The notes under the pieces: generated by a model | Told to the model about the DNA's origin: nothing | Databases searched by the model: none | Seen by the model: only the letters and a program-made list of their open reading frames with translations | Shown here: positions 25,055 to 33,973 of the stretch, piece by piece | Position numbering within the stretch: the first letter of the stretch is position 1 | Layout of the letters: each line of letters starts with the position of its first letter | Position numbers and translations under genes: made by a program | Assembly: GCA_035384605.1 (NCBI GenBank) | Contig: DAOOIV010000029.1 | Span: forward strand, 1 to 49,503 | From: Phycisphaerae bacterium | Lineage (GTDB): Bacteria > Planctomycetota > Phycisphaerae > UBA1845 > PWPN01 | Direction of reading: 5' to 3' | Length of the DNA stretch: 49,503 bases

Positions 25055-25956
25055 GCTGGCGCGACAGACCTTACGCGGCTGACGACTCCCAGCCTGAACT
25101 GCGCATCCAGTTGCGGCGGCCGAGCACGATCGTCATGTGGCTCATCGTGATCAACGTCGTCGTCTTCCTCTTTCACAGTCTGTCTCAGAACTGGAGTCAG
25201 AGCTACTCCGTTTTGACCTTTGGTTTGAGCCTGGATGGCGTCTTATCGTTGCGCCTCTGGCAACCGCTCACCTACATGTTCATGCACGCCGACACGTGGC
25301 ACCTCGTTTTCAACATGATCGGCTTGTACGTGTTTGGCAGTGAATTCGAGCGGAGCTTCGGCCAGCACCGCTTTCTCCAGTTCTACCTGTCCTGCGGCCT
25401 GCTGGGCGGGCTGGCTTACCTTGGTCTGGGTTGGGCGGATGAAACGCACGTTGGCATTCCGCTGGTGGGCGCCAGCGGCGCCGTTTACGGGCTGCTCATG
25501 GCTGCAATCATCTTTTTCCCTCACATCCAGATCATCCTGCTCGTCTTTCCGATGCCCATTCGCGTTTTCGGGCTGATTGTCCTGGCAATCGCGGTGTTGA
25601 CCGTGCTGAGCCCCAGTTCTTCGTTCAACCGGGGGGGAGAGTTGTGTCACGCCGCCGGGGCCATGGCGGCGATCGTGGTCTTCTACGCATGGGGAGTCAT
25701 GCCTCGTATCCGTTTGGGATTCGGTCGAGGCGTCACGATCCTTCCCGGCTCGGGCGACCGGCGAAGCAAGGGAGGAGAGGGCGCCTGGGAGAAGAAACAG
25801 CGAATGCTCGCTGAGGAGCAGGCCGAGGTGGATCGGATTCTGGCGAAGGTTCATGACCAGGGGCTGGCCAGCCTGACGCGTAAAGAGAAGAAGATTCTTG
25901 CCCAGGCCACGCGGCGACAACGAGAGCGGGATGAAGAGGCTCAGCGGAGGGCGTGA
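25051..25956 (+). CDS. Rhomboid-family intramembrane serine protease
   Basis: 301 residues. Six predicted helices (about 30-215) with the rhomboid catalytic pair: Ser142 in GASGAVYG and His200 in 'ELCHAAGAMAAIVVFYAWG', plus 'LTYMFMHADTWHLVFNMIGLYVFGSEFE', the loop/helix-2 signature with its HxxxN. The C-terminal 75 residues are charged and look helical ('EKKQRMLAEEQAEVDRILAKVHDQGLASLTRKEKKILAQATRRQRERDEEAQ'), a cytoplasmic tail typical of long bacterial rhomboids, here resembling the tail motif 'G...LT..E..IL' seen in several of them. It follows the NUDIX gene by overlap. Confidence 0.92.
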   Translation: MSWRDRPYAADDSQPELRIQLRRPSTIVMWLIVINVVVFLFHSLSQNWSQSYSVLTFGLSLDGVLSLRLWQPLTYMFMHADTWHLVFNMIGLYVFGSEFERSFGQHRFLQFYLSCGLLGGLAYLGLGWADETHVGIPLVGASGAVYGLLMAAIIFFPHIQIILLVFPMPIRVFGLIVLAIAVLTVLSPSSSFNRGGELCHAAGAMAAIVVFYAWGVMPRIRLGFGRGVTILPGSGDRRSKGGEGAWEKKQRMLAEEQAEVDRILAKVHDQGLASLTRKEKKILAQATRRQRERDEEAQRRA

Positions 25957-25963
25957 GGCCGTT

Positions 25964-25991
25964 TTGACTTGGCATTCGTCCGGCTTATATT
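25964..25991 (+). promoter_or_regulatory. Sigma-70-type promoter for thrC
   Basis: TTGACT (25964-25969) and TATATT (25986-25991) are separated by 16 bp, located about 120 bp before thrC and after the rhomboid stop. Both hexamers are close to consensus. Confidence 0.7.
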
Positions 25992-26108
25992 GTCCCATCA
26001 TACGACCCGGCTGGGCCGCGCCCCGACTTCCCGGAAGAGTGTTCAGGAGTCAGTTGGCGCGGCACCCTGAGCGCAACCGGCGGCGCGCCGCCGGGAACAG
26101 GACATGCG

Positions 26109-27521
26109 ATGGCTGAGAAAGCTTACCAGATCTGCATCAATCCCGACTGTCGTGAGACCCTCTCGGTCGATCAAGTGGTTTTCAGTTGTCCCAGGTGCGG
26201 TTCGCTGTTCGACATCGCCTATGATTGGGACCGGCTGGCGGTGCCCACGTCGCTGGAGTTCTTCGAGCACCGCTGGGCCACCAAGGGGTTGAACGCGGAG
26301 GGTAGGCTGGATTTTTCAGGTGTTTGGAGGTTCAGAGAGCTTATTCCCTTCGTCAAGCCCGAGCAGATCGTCACCATCGGCGAGGGCCGGACGCTGCTGG
26401 AGGAGAACAACCGGCTGGCGGCCGAGGTGGGCATGAAGCCCGGGCGTCTGTTTCTGCAATACGAGGGGCTCAATCCGTCCGGCAGCTTCAAGGACAACGG
26501 CATGACCGCGGCTTTCTCGCTGGCCCGGGCCCTGGGAAGGACGCGGGTGGCCTGCGCGAGCACCGGCAACACTTCCGCCTCGCTGGCGATGTTCGCCAAC
26601 AAGACCGATCCGCCGATGCAGGGCATCGTCTTCATCGGCTCGGGAAAGATCGCGTACGGCAAGCTCTCGCAAGCCCTGGATTACGGGGCTCTGACGCTTC
26701 AGATCGAGGGCGACTTTGACGCCTGCATGCGGCGCGTCAAACAGATCTCGGACAAGCTCGGGATCTACCTGATGAACTCGATGAATCCGTTCCGGCTCGA
26801 GGGGCAGAAGGCGATCATGTATCGCGTGTTGGAGGCCCGGAGCTGGGAGGTGCCGGACTGGATCATCGTTCCCGGCGGCAACCTCGGGAATTGCAGTGCC
26901 TTCGGCAAGGCTTTTCTGGAGCTGCACCGTCTGGGTTTGATCAAGCGAATTCCGCGTTTGGCGATCATCAACGCGACGGGAGCCAATACGCTGTACCGGC
27001 TGCATGAGAAGGAAGGCGTGCGGTGGAACGGCGGCCGCTATGACCAGGAGAAGGTGAAGAATCTTTACGCCGAGTTTGATTCGACCGGCTACCTGCCGCA
27101 CACCGTCGCCTCGGCGATCGAGATCGCGCGGCCGGTGAATCTGCCCAAGGCCCTGCGAGCCCTGGAAGTAATGAACGGCCTGGTGCGGGAGGTAACCGAC
27201 GATGAGATTCTGGAGCATAAGGCCCTGGTCGGCCGGTACGGGTTCGGCTGCGAGCCGGCCAGCGCCGCCAGTGTGGCCGGTCTGCACATGCTGTTGCGCG
27301 AGCAGATCATCTCGCCGGACGAGCAGGTGGTTTGCATTCTTACCGGGCACGAGTTGAAGGACCCGGATGCCACGGTCAAGTACCATACCGGCATCGACAT
27401 GAAGGCGATTCCCCCCCCGCCACCCGTTCCACCCAAGGGCAGGTTTGCCAACACGCCGCGAAAGGTGGCCGACGATCTCGAGGCCATCTGCGCAGCCTTG
27501 GGTGAGAAGCTGCCGAATTGA
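26109..27521 (+). CDS. thrC: Threonine synthase
   Basis: 470 residues. An N-terminal zinc ribbon (CINPDC...CPRCG, cysteines at about 10, 15, 30 and 33) precedes the fold-type II PLP enzyme. The Schiff-base lysine is in 'EGLNPSGSFKDNGMTAAFSLARALGRTRVACASTGNTSASLAMFAN', followed by the phosphate-binding 'VPGGNLGNCSAFGKAF'. It converts O-phosphohomoserine to threonine. The C-terminal extension after residue 440 ('DMKAIPPPPPVPPKGRFANTPRKVADDLEAIC') is seen in other planctomycete-like members. It has its own promoter upstream and no other threonine pathway gene nearby. Confidence 0.95.
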   Translation: MAEKAYQICINPDCRETLSVDQVVFSCPRCGSLFDIAYDWDRLAVPTSLEFFEHRWATKGLNAEGRLDFSGVWRFRELIPFVKPEQIVTIGEGRTLLEENNRLAAEVGMKPGRLFLQYEGLNPSGSFKDNGMTAAFSLARALGRTRVACASTGNTSASLAMFANKTDPPMQGIVFIGSGKIAYGKLSQALDYGALTLQIEGDFDACMRRVKQISDKLGIYLMNSMNPFRLEGQKAIMYRVLEARSWEVPDWIIVPGGNLGNCSAFGKAFLELHRLGLIKRIPRLAIINATGANTLYRLHEKEGVRWNGGRYDQEKVKNLYAEFDSTGYLPHTVASAIEIARPVNLPKALRALEVMNGLVREVTDDEILEHKALVGRYGFGCEPASAASVAGLHMLLREQIISPDEQVVCILTGHELKDPDATVKYHTGIDMKAIPPPPPVPPKGRFANTPRKVADDLEAICAALGEKLPN

Positions 27522-28027
27522 CTCTCAGACTGGAAGACGCTTGTATCTCTTTATTATACAATAGGTTAGGTCATCCATTGGGTTCGTTTGGCGCGGAAGG
27601 TATCTTCGTTGTCCCAAAGGCGGGCGGGGGTTGTGGCGGGGAGACCGGGAGACCCTGCGGCTTTTTCAGAGCCGCGACCGCAGGGACAGCGTCCCTGGCG
27701 ATCTTGGCCCTTTGCGGTCCGCCCGCTCGCTTCCGCGCGGGGTTCTGAAAGCGCCGCCCAGACCGTCACGAACCGGTCTTGGCTTTCGGCCGGAGGAGTC
27801 GATCTTCACTTCTCAAAGAGCAGCGGTGCAGGCCATGGGCCACGGACGGTTCCGGCCGGCTCGCAGAGGCTGCGCCGGTGTTGTCGGGCGGGAGAACATG
27901 AGGCATGCTCCGGAACGTGCGGTCGAGACGGAGCGACGCCATGGCAGTGCAGAGGTCCGAACGGGTCCACAGGCGCAGACCCTGCGTCCTGCACCTGCCC
28001 ATGCGGGGACGCGGGCACTTGCACGGC
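27522..28027. other. Gap between thrC and hypB, with an AT-rich patch
   Basis: About 500 bp that carry no convincing gene on either strand; the open frames here are Arg/Pro-rich and contain no family motif. At 27546-27565 there is an unusually AT-rich stretch (CTTTATTATACAATAGG) that could be a promoter or a transcript end. The palindromic element 27664-27750 lies inside. No T-tract terminator for hypB is evident. Confidence 0.5.
27664..27750. repeat. Palindromic intergenic element, copy 1
   Basis: An 87-bp element that starts TTTCAGAGCC and ends GGTTCTGAAA, so its ends are inverted repeats. Inside is a perfect 7-bp hairpin CAGGGAC-AGC-GTCCCTG (27681-27697), then GCGGTCCGC. A related element at 33974-34064 shares TTTCAGARCCGCGACCG and the GCGGTCCGC block. 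Confidence 0.6.
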
Positions 28028-28696
28028 CTATCGACTTGCTTTCGATCGTGCCTGTCGCCGGTCGTTGAGCCATGCCAACCAGCGGTCCATGCCGTCGCCG
28101 CGCTTGCTTGATATTTCAAAGAACGGGGCTCGGGTATTCAGCCGCGACAGATCCTGGCGAACTCTTGAGACGTCAAAATCGAGGATGTCGAGCAAATCCA
28201 CCTTGGTCAGGAGCACGACGTCGGCCTTCTGAAAGAGCGTGGGGTACTTGGCGACCTTGTCGTCGCCCTCGGGGATGCTGAGGAGCACGACGCGCAGGTG
28301 TTCGCCCAAATCGAACGCGGCCGGGCAAACCATGTTGCCGACGTTTTCGATAAACAGGAACGCGAACCGGGACAGGTCGAGGCGGCGCAACCCCTCGGCC
28401 ACTTGGCCGGGCGTGAGGTGGCAGCCTTTGCCGGTATTGATCTGGACGGTTTCAACGGCGAGAGGGCCGAGCCGCTCGGCATCGCGCGTGGTCTGAAGAT
28501 CGCCTACCAGCACGGCACACGGGCAGTCGGGGCCCAAGGCCGGAATGGTGTTTTCGAGCAAGGTGGTCTTGCCGCTGCCGGGGGCGCTCATGAGATTGAT
28601 CGCCAACAAGCCGGCCTGATCAAGAAGACGGCGATTCTCGCCGGCCGCCGTTTCGGCGGCCTTAAGGACGCTCTCAATCACGTGGATCTGCTTCAT
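28028..28696 (-). CDS. hypB: Hydrogenase nickel-incorporation GTPase HypB
   Basis: 222 residues from the ATG at 28696, which has GAGGAG 8 nt upstream; the longer open frame to 28837 would overlap hypA and adds only random residues. SIMIBI-class GTPase with Walker A SAPGSGKTTL, 'VGDLQTTRDAERL', 'INTGKGCHLTPGQV' (the Cys-His of the metal site at the dimer interface), 'FIENVGNMVCPAAFDLGE' and the base-recognition 'VVLLTKVDLLD'. It delivers nickel to the hydrogenase large subunit with HypA. The N-terminus lacks the CxxCGC or His-rich nickel store of some HypBs. Last gene of the hyp operon. Confidence 0.95.
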   Translation of the reverse strand: MKQIHVIESVLKAAETAAGENRRLLDQAGLLAINLMSAPGSGKTTLLENTIPALGPDCPCAVLVGDLQTTRDAERLGPLAVETVQINTGKGCHLTPGQVAEGLRRLDLSRFAFLFIENVGNMVCPAAFDLGEHLRVVLLSIPEGDDKVAKYPTLFQKADVVLLTKVDLLDILDFDVSRVRQDLSRLNTRAPFFEISSKRGDGMDRWLAWLNDRRQARSKASR

Positions 28697-29057
28697 ATCG
28701 ATACTCCTCGTCCACGTCGCAAGTGATGTTGCGAAGGACGATGTCATCACCGGCCGTAATGCGGGGGTTGGCATGGCCGCAGGAAGGACACATGAAGCTG
28801 ACATCGATGTCCGGGCTGTACGCGGCGCCGCAATCATTGCACACTGCCGAAACGTCGATTTCCCGGAGCTTTAAGGTCGCCCCTTCGGCCACGGTCCCCA
28901 CGACGGCGGCGCTGAAGGCCATTTCGAGAGCCTCAGGGACGACCTGGCGCATGCGGCCAATCTCGACCTCGACTTCGCCGATGCGCGCGGCCTTGTAGCG
29001 CCCTGCGATGTCGAGCAGGCAATCAACGATTTCGGAAGCAATGGCCATTTCGTGCAT
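28674..29057 (-). CDS. hypA: Hydrogenase nickel-insertion protein HypA
   Basis: 127 residues starting MHEMAIASEIV, the invariant N-terminus whose His2 binds nickel, so the start is the ATG at 29057. The zinc site is CNDCG...CPSCG (C-x2-C, 17 residues, C-x2-C). It hands nickel to the large subunit together with HypB. Its end overlaps hypB by 23 bp, and the acidic tail 'NITCDVDEEYRYEADPRD' is a little longer than average. Third cysteine-containing zinc-type protein of the operon after HypF. Confidence 0.95.
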   Translation of the reverse strand: MHEMAIASEIVDCLLDIAGRYKAARIGEVEVEIGRMRQVVPEALEMAFSAAVVGTVAEGATLKLREIDVSAVCNDCGAAYSPDIDVSFMCPSCGHANPRITAGDDIVLRNITCDVDEEYRYEADPRD

Positions 29058-29086
29058 CGCAACGCGTTCTCGAATGCCCGAGGCGG

Positions 29087-30112
29087 TCAGCAGATCCGCG
29101 GCAGATCCTCTCCGTAGGGCCGTTGAATGATTCTTCGTCCCCCTGCGGGGGTGACGAGTTCGACCAACGGCGGATCGCGCCGAACGATCCGGCCTATGAC
29201 CGCCGCCTGACGGCCCAGCGGATGATTGCGGCACGCTTGCAGCAACCGGCCCGCGTCTTCTCCCGCGACGAGAGCCACGACCTTGCCTTCGTTGGCGACC
29301 GTCAGCGGGTCCAGGCCGAGCAATTCGGCGGTGTGGCGTGCGACGGGCGTAATGGGGATGGACTCTTCGATCACCTCGACGGTGAGGCCGGATTCCTCAG
29401 CCAGATCGGCCAGCACCCCTGCCATGCCGCCTCGCGTCGGATCGCGCAGGAACTTGATATCCGCCCCGCTACTAAACATGGCATCGACGAGGCCGGCGAG
29501 GGGCGCCACATCGCTGGTCAGTTGCGTGTCGAAGCCGAGCCCCTCACGAACCGACATGATCGCCAAGCCGTGCTCGGCGATGGGGCCCGTCACGACCACG
29601 GCATCACCCGGCACCAACCGGTCAGGGCCAAGACGGGCATCTTCTCGCACATCGCCGACTCCCGCGGTGGTAATGATCAATCCGTCGCCGCCGTGTCGCT
29701 CGATCACTTTTGTATCGCCGGTGGCGATTACAACGCCGGCTTCGGACGCGGCCTGGGCAATCGATCGTATCACACGATCCAGCAGGGCCAGTTCAAGGCC
29801 CTCCTCCATAACCATGGCGAGGCTCAAGGCTCTGGGTATCGCTCCGGCCACGGCCAGATCATTGACCGTCCCGCAGACTGCCAGGCGACCGATGTCTCCG
29901 CCGGGGAACTCCAGCGGCTGAACCACAAAGGCATCGGTGGTAAAGGCGACCCGGCCGGAAACCGAGAGTATGGCGCTATCGGTCAGCGGTTCCAGCAAAG
30001 GATTGGACAGGCGGGACAGGAAACGCTCCTGGATCAGTCGCCGCGTCAGCTCGCCGCCCCCGCCGTGGGCCAGGACGATTTGCTCCTCTCCTGATGGCTC
30101 ATTCCGAGTCAT
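29087..30112 (-). CDS. hypE: Hydrogenase maturation protein HypE
   Basis: 341 residues, PurM/AIR-synthase fold. It ends in PRIC: the C-terminal cysteine receives a carbamoyl group from HypF and becomes the thiocyanate that donates CN to the Fe site, so the end is intact. Other motifs: 'LAHGGGGELTRRLI' at the start, 'LTDSAILSVSGRVAFTTDAFVVQPLEFPGGDIGRLAVCGTVNDLAVAGA', 'VIATGDTKVIERHGGDGLIITTAG' and 'DPTRGGMAGVLADLAEES'. It is preceded by hypD (64 bp) and followed by hypA (29 bp). Confidence 0.97.
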   Translation of the reverse strand: MTRNEPSGEEQIVLAHGGGGELTRRLIQERFLSRLSNPLLEPLTDSAILSVSGRVAFTTDAFVVQPLEFPGGDIGRLAVCGTVNDLAVAGAIPRALSLAMVMEEGLELALLDRVIRSIAQAASEAGVVIATGDTKVIERHGGDGLIITTAGVGDVREDARLGPDRLVPGDAVVVTGPIAEHGLAIMSVREGLGFDTQLTSDVAPLAGLVDAMFSSGADIKFLRDPTRGGMAGVLADLAEESGLTVEVIEESIPITPVARHTAELLGLDPLTVANEGKVVALVAGEDAGRLLQACRNHPLGRQAAVIGRIVRRDPPLVELVTPAGGRRIIQRPYGEDLPRIC

Positions 30113-30176
30113 GGGTCATGCTTGTCCAAAAGGTGCCGGGCGCCATGCCCACGGCCCGGCGTACATATGGCCTTCA

Positions 30177-31262
30177 TCACCGTTCCGCAAAGCGCGCTCC
30201 ACCATATTTGTACCAAGCCGCACACGTGCCTTCAGAACTGACCATGCACGGCCCCACGGGCGTAGTCGGCATGCAGGCCTTGCCAAATAGACTGCAATCG
30301 GTGGGCAGGAGCCTGCCCTGAATCACCTGGCCGCATCGGCAACCGGGCGGCTCATAATCCTCACCGATGGTCAGGCCTAACCCGGCAACAGCATCAAACC
30401 GCCTGAATGCGGGGCGAAGCTCAAGGCCGCTTTTGGGAATCGTGCCCATGGCCCGCCAGACGGTATCGGCGGGCTCAAAGATCCTATCGATACATTCGCG
30501 GGCGGCCAGGTTACCCTGTTCGGTCGCGGCAACGCCGTAGACATTCTCGACTCTCGACTCCCCGAAGGCTATCTGCTCGAGCAGACGCAACAAGCCCAGG
30601 AGCATCTGTCCAGCCTCGAAGCCGGCGACCACGCAGGGTTTGCCGAACTGCTCGACCACCGGCCGATAAGCCGCCGAACCGATCACAACCGTTACATGGC
30701 CGGGGCAGAGAAAGCCGTCGATCGGCACGTCACCCGCCGAGAGCAGTGCGACCATGGCCGGGATGACCAGCTTGTGACCGGACAGGATGAAGAAGTTGCG
30801 AAGGTCGCGGTTCTGGGCGTCGAGCACTGCGGCGGCCGTGATCGGGGCGGTCGTCTCGAAACCGACGGCCAGGAAGAGCACCTGACGATCGGGATGATCA
30901 GCGGCATACTTGACTGCATCACGAGCGGAATACACGACCACCACCTGAGCACCGCGAGCCCGCTGTTTTTCGAGGCTGCCGGTCCTGCCCGGGACGCGCA
31001 CCATGTCGCCGTAGGTGCAAATTGTGACCTCAGGGCGGATGGCCGCTTCGCACGCGGCATCGATGTATCCCTGGGAGGTCACGCAAACCGGGCAACCCGG
31101 GCCGCTGACCATGCGGATTGTCGGGGGAAGGAGCGATTTGACGCCGGTCCTGAAGAGAGCCACTGTGTGGGTGCCGCAGATCTCCATGAGTTGAATCGGC
31201 CGCAATCCTCGAGCAACGTCGGCGATCCGTTCCTTCATTTCTTCAATGCTCAGGTGCGACAT
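30177..31262 (-). CDS. hypD: Hydrogenase maturation protein HypD
   Basis: 361 residues, Fe-S scaffold for assembling Fe(CN)2CO. Landmarks: 'LMEICGTHTVALFRTGVKSLLPPTIRMVSGPGCPVCVT' (C29, C57, C60 among the iron/redox cysteines) and the C-terminal [4Fe-4S] cysteines in 'GCRCGQVIQGRLLPTDCSLFGKACMPTTPVGPCMVSSEGTCAAWYKYG'. Length is normal (E. coli 373). It works in complex with HypC. It lies 27 bp after hypC. Confidence 0.97.
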   Translation of the reverse strand: MSHLSIEEMKERIADVARGLRPIQLMEICGTHTVALFRTGVKSLLPPTIRMVSGPGCPVCVTSQGYIDAACEAAIRPEVTICTYGDMVRVPGRTGSLEKQRARGAQVVVVYSARDAVKYAADHPDRQVLFLAVGFETTAPITAAAVLDAQNRDLRNFFILSGHKLVIPAMVALLSAGDVPIDGFLCPGHVTVVIGSAAYRPVVEQFGKPCVVAGFEAGQMLLGLLRLLEQIAFGESRVENVYGVAATEQGNLAARECIDRIFEPADTVWRAMGTIPKSGLELRPAFRRFDAVAGLGLTIGEDYEPPGCRCGQVIQGRLLPTDCSLFGKACMPTTPVGPCMVSSEGTCAAWYKYGGARFAER

Positions 31263-31289
31263 ATCAGCTCACAGTCGAGGTTGACGACG

Positions 31290-31559
31290 TTACTGCCCGC
31301 CCGACAACTCCGGCGGCAGATCGGCCAGGCCTGCGGCCTTCAGATACGTCCAGGTTTGCATAGCTTCGGCCTCATCCAGCACACTGAGGGCATAACCGGC
31401 ATGTACCAGCACCCAGTCGCCGACCTTGGCCTCCGGCGTGAAGGCGAGACCGACCTCCAGGCGCGTGCCCTGAAAATCGACGGTGCCGACGGTCGACATT
31501 GGCGCGCCTGATTCGGGCGTGCGGATGTCCAGCACTCTGCCAGGCACGGCTAGACACAT
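31290..31559 (-). CDS. hypC: Hydrogenase assembly chaperone HypC
   Basis: 89 residues beginning MCLAVPGRVLDI, where Cys2 binds iron and the large subunit. The OB-fold core follows ('VGTVDFQGTRLEVGLAFTPEAKVGDWVLVHAGYALSVLDEAEA'), and the end is a short extension. It overlaps the 3' end of hypF by 10 bp, showing coupled translation. Confidence 0.96.
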   Translation of the reverse strand: MCLAVPGRVLDIRTPESGAPMSTVGTVDFQGTRLEVGLAFTPEAKVGDWVLVHAGYALSVLDEAEAMQTWTYLKAAGLADLPPELSGGQ

Positions 31560-33895
31560 ACGAGACCTCTTCTGACGCGTTCAGCGGCGACCACCGCCTG
31601 CCCAAGGGCGATACCACCGTCACCCGTCGGAACCTCCCGGTGTGAGAAGACCGTCAGGCCTCGCTGGATCAACCGGTCGGTCAGCGATTCCAGCAGCAGT
31701 CGGTTCGCGAAACAGCCGCCGCTCAGAACGGCACGACGTATACCTGTCCGGGCCGCGGCATACTCAACAACATCGGCCAGCATGCCGGCACAGGCTTCGT
31801 GAAATGCCCGAGCCAAAGTGCCGGCATCCGGGCCATCGGCTGCGCGAGCCATCAGCTCCTTGACCATCGGCCGGAAGTCGCAGACGGCCGGCCGGCCATC
31901 ATTCTCCGGCTTCTGGACGTTGTAAGCAAGTGGGCCTGTCGGCGCCGCCGCTCTTGCCACGGCCTCCAGAGCCATGGCCGCCTCTGCTTCGTATTGATTC
32001 CGATCACAGATGTCCAGCAGGAAGGCCACGGCATCGAAGAGTCGGCCGAGGCTGGACGTCCAGGGAATCCGGCCGGCAGAGGCGAAGCGCCGAGCGACGA
32101 GCTTCAGGGCTTGTTCCTCGATTCTGCCCAGGAACGGGCCGGCGACCCGGATCCAGTCCTGGCCGAATGTTTCGTGCAGCAGGCCCGCCGCCGGCCGCCA
32201 GGCATCCTTGGCCGCCTGATCGCCGCCCACCAGCTTGAAGTATCGCAAGTGGCCGACGCGTTGGAACTCTGCCTCGTCGCAGGCCAAGACCTCACAGCCC
32301 CAGATGGCACCGTCGGTGCCGTAGCCGGTGCCGTCGCAGGAAACGCCGAGCACGCGCCCGGTGATGCCTGCCTCGGCCATGCAACTGACGATATGGGCGT
32401 GATGATGCTGGACCCGAGTCACGGCAAGTCCCAGGGTTGCGGCGTATCGGGTCGCGGCATAGTCCGGGTGCATGTCACAGGCGACGATTCGTGGCTCGAC
32501 GCGGAGGAGCTTCTTGAATTGCTCGATCGTGGCGGTGAAATTGCGGAAAGCGGCGGGATTCTCCAATTCGCCAAGGTGCTCGCTCAGGACGGCCTGCCGG
32601 CCGTCGAGGACACAAACGGCGGACTTCAATTCGGCCCCCACAGCGAGCACGGGAAGAGGCGATTCCGCGGGCACGTGAATGGGCGCCGGGGCCAGGCCGC
32701 GAGCCCTGCGGATGGGTACCATCACCAGCTTGCGATGCGGTCCGGTCATCAACTTGACGACCGAATCGTCGACGCGGCGTTCGATGTCGCGATCGTGCAT
32801 CAGAAAGGCGTCGGCGATGGTCGCGAGTCTCTCCATCGCCTCCTCGTTTCGGGCGCACAGAGGCTCATCGGTGGGGTTGGCCGAGGTCATCACAAGCGGT
32901 CCTGTTCCTTCAGCCATCAGCAAGTGGTGTAGCGGGGTATACGGCAGCATGATACCGAAACAGTCATTGCCCGGCGCGACGTTACGGCTGATCGAGGCCT
33001 GCGGCTTCCTGGGCAGAAGCACAATCGGGCGTACCGGGCTGCTCATTTCGGCGACCGCAGCCTCATCGACCTCAGCAATCTCGCTTGCTGCCTCAATAGT
33101 CGCGACCATCAGCGCCAGTGGCTTGGCTTCGCGCATTTTTCTCACGCGGAGACGGGCGACCGGTTCATCCTGATCAGCCCGACAGGCGAGGTGAAATCCG
33201 CCGATGCCCTTGATCGCAACAATCGCCCCGTCACGAAGCATCGCGGCGCCCAGCCGGACGGCGTCACCGGGAATCTCGCGCCCGTTCCCGTCGCTCAGCC
33301 ACACACGCGGCCCGCACACCGGGCACGCATTCGGCTGAGCGTGAAACCGCCGATTCGCCGGGTCGTCGTATTCGGCCTGGCACAGCGGGCACATGGCGAA
33401 CCGCCGCATGGTGGTGTTGGGCCGGTCGTACGGCACCGCCCGGATGATTGAGTACCGGGGGCCGCAGTTCGTGCAATTAATGAAGGGATAGCGGTATCGC
33501 CGATCGGCTGGATCGAACAGTTCTCGCAGGCAATCTGCGCAGGTGGCCGTGTCGGGCGTGATCTCGGCGTCCTGCCGGCCGGCGCTCGAACTATGGATGA
33601 TACGAAATGTCGTCTCGCCGACCGACGCAATCGGACTGCCGGTCAATTGTGCGATACGGGCCAGCGGCGGCAGCTCCTCTCTCAATCGCCGTTCGAACTC
33701 GTCGATCGCCGAGGCGGGGCCTTCAACCTCGATAAACGCCCCATGGGTGTCGTTGCCGACGAAGCCCCCCAGCCGAAGGGCATTCGCCAGTCGACAGACG
33801 AAGGGCCGGAAGCCGACTCCCTGCACACGCCCCTGGACGGCCAACCGCCGGCGCGACCGCTCCTGCTCGACATCGCTCGATGAGCCAGTCCTCAC
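31550..33895 (-). CDS. hypF: Carbamoyltransferase HypF
   Basis: 781 residues from the GTG at 33895 (E. coli 750). Order: acylphosphatase-like (17-105, 'LAVQGRVQGVGFRPFVCRLA'), two Cys4 zinc fingers (C119/C122-C141/C144 and C169/C172-C191/C194), YrdC-like domain (about 205-390, 'VAIKGIGGFHLACRA') and a Kae1-like domain with 'VTRVQHHHAHIVSCMAE' (metal-binding His). It makes the carbamoyl that becomes the CN ligands, from carbamoyl phosphate and ATP. The open frame reaches 34000, but that part enters the palindromic element; no ribosome site is clear for any start, so the exact N-terminus is uncertain. First gene of the operon. Confidence 0.93.
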   Translation of the reverse strand: MRTGSSSDVEQERSRRRLAVQGRVQGVGFRPFVCRLANALRLGGFVGNDTHGAFIEVEGPASAIDEFERRLREELPPLARIAQLTGSPIASVGETTFRIIHSSSAGRQDAEITPDTATCADCLRELFDPADRRYRYPFINCTNCGPRYSIIRAVPYDRPNTTMRRFAMCPLCQAEYDDPANRRFHAQPNACPVCGPRVWLSDGNGREIPGDAVRLGAAMLRDGAIVAIKGIGGFHLACRADQDEPVARLRVRKMREAKPLALMVATIEAASEIAEVDEAAVAEMSSPVRPIVLLPRKPQASISRNVAPGNDCFGIMLPYTPLHHLLMAEGTGPLVMTSANPTDEPLCARNEEAMERLATIADAFLMHDRDIERRVDDSVVKLMTGPHRKLVMVPIRRARGLAPAPIHVPAESPLPVLAVGAELKSAVCVLDGRQAVLSEHLGELENPAAFRNFTATIEQFKKLLRVEPRIVACDMHPDYAATRYAATLGLAVTRVQHHHAHIVSCMAEAGITGRVLGVSCDGTGYGTDGAIWGCEVLACDEAEFQRVGHLRYFKLVGGDQAAKDAWRPAAGLLHETFGQDWIRVAGPFLGRIEEQALKLVARRFASAGRIPWTSSLGRLFDAVAFLLDICDRNQYEAEAAMALEAVARAAAPTGPLAYNVQKPENDGRPAVCDFRPMVKELMARAADGPDAGTLARAFHEACAGMLADVVEYAAARTGIRRAVLSGGCFANRLLLESLTDRLIQRGLTVFSHREVPTGDGGIALGQAVVAAERVRRGLVCV

Positions 33896-33973
33896 GCAAG
33901 TATTGTATGCCGCCCCACCCCCGAACCCAAGAACAGCCCCGCCCAGCAGCTCGTAAGCCGGCGGCTGTTCTCC

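Noticed and set aside
28697..28837. Longer HypB N-terminus
   Set aside because: The 47 extra residues lie inside hypA in another frame and look random; a good ribosome site supports the ATG at 28696.
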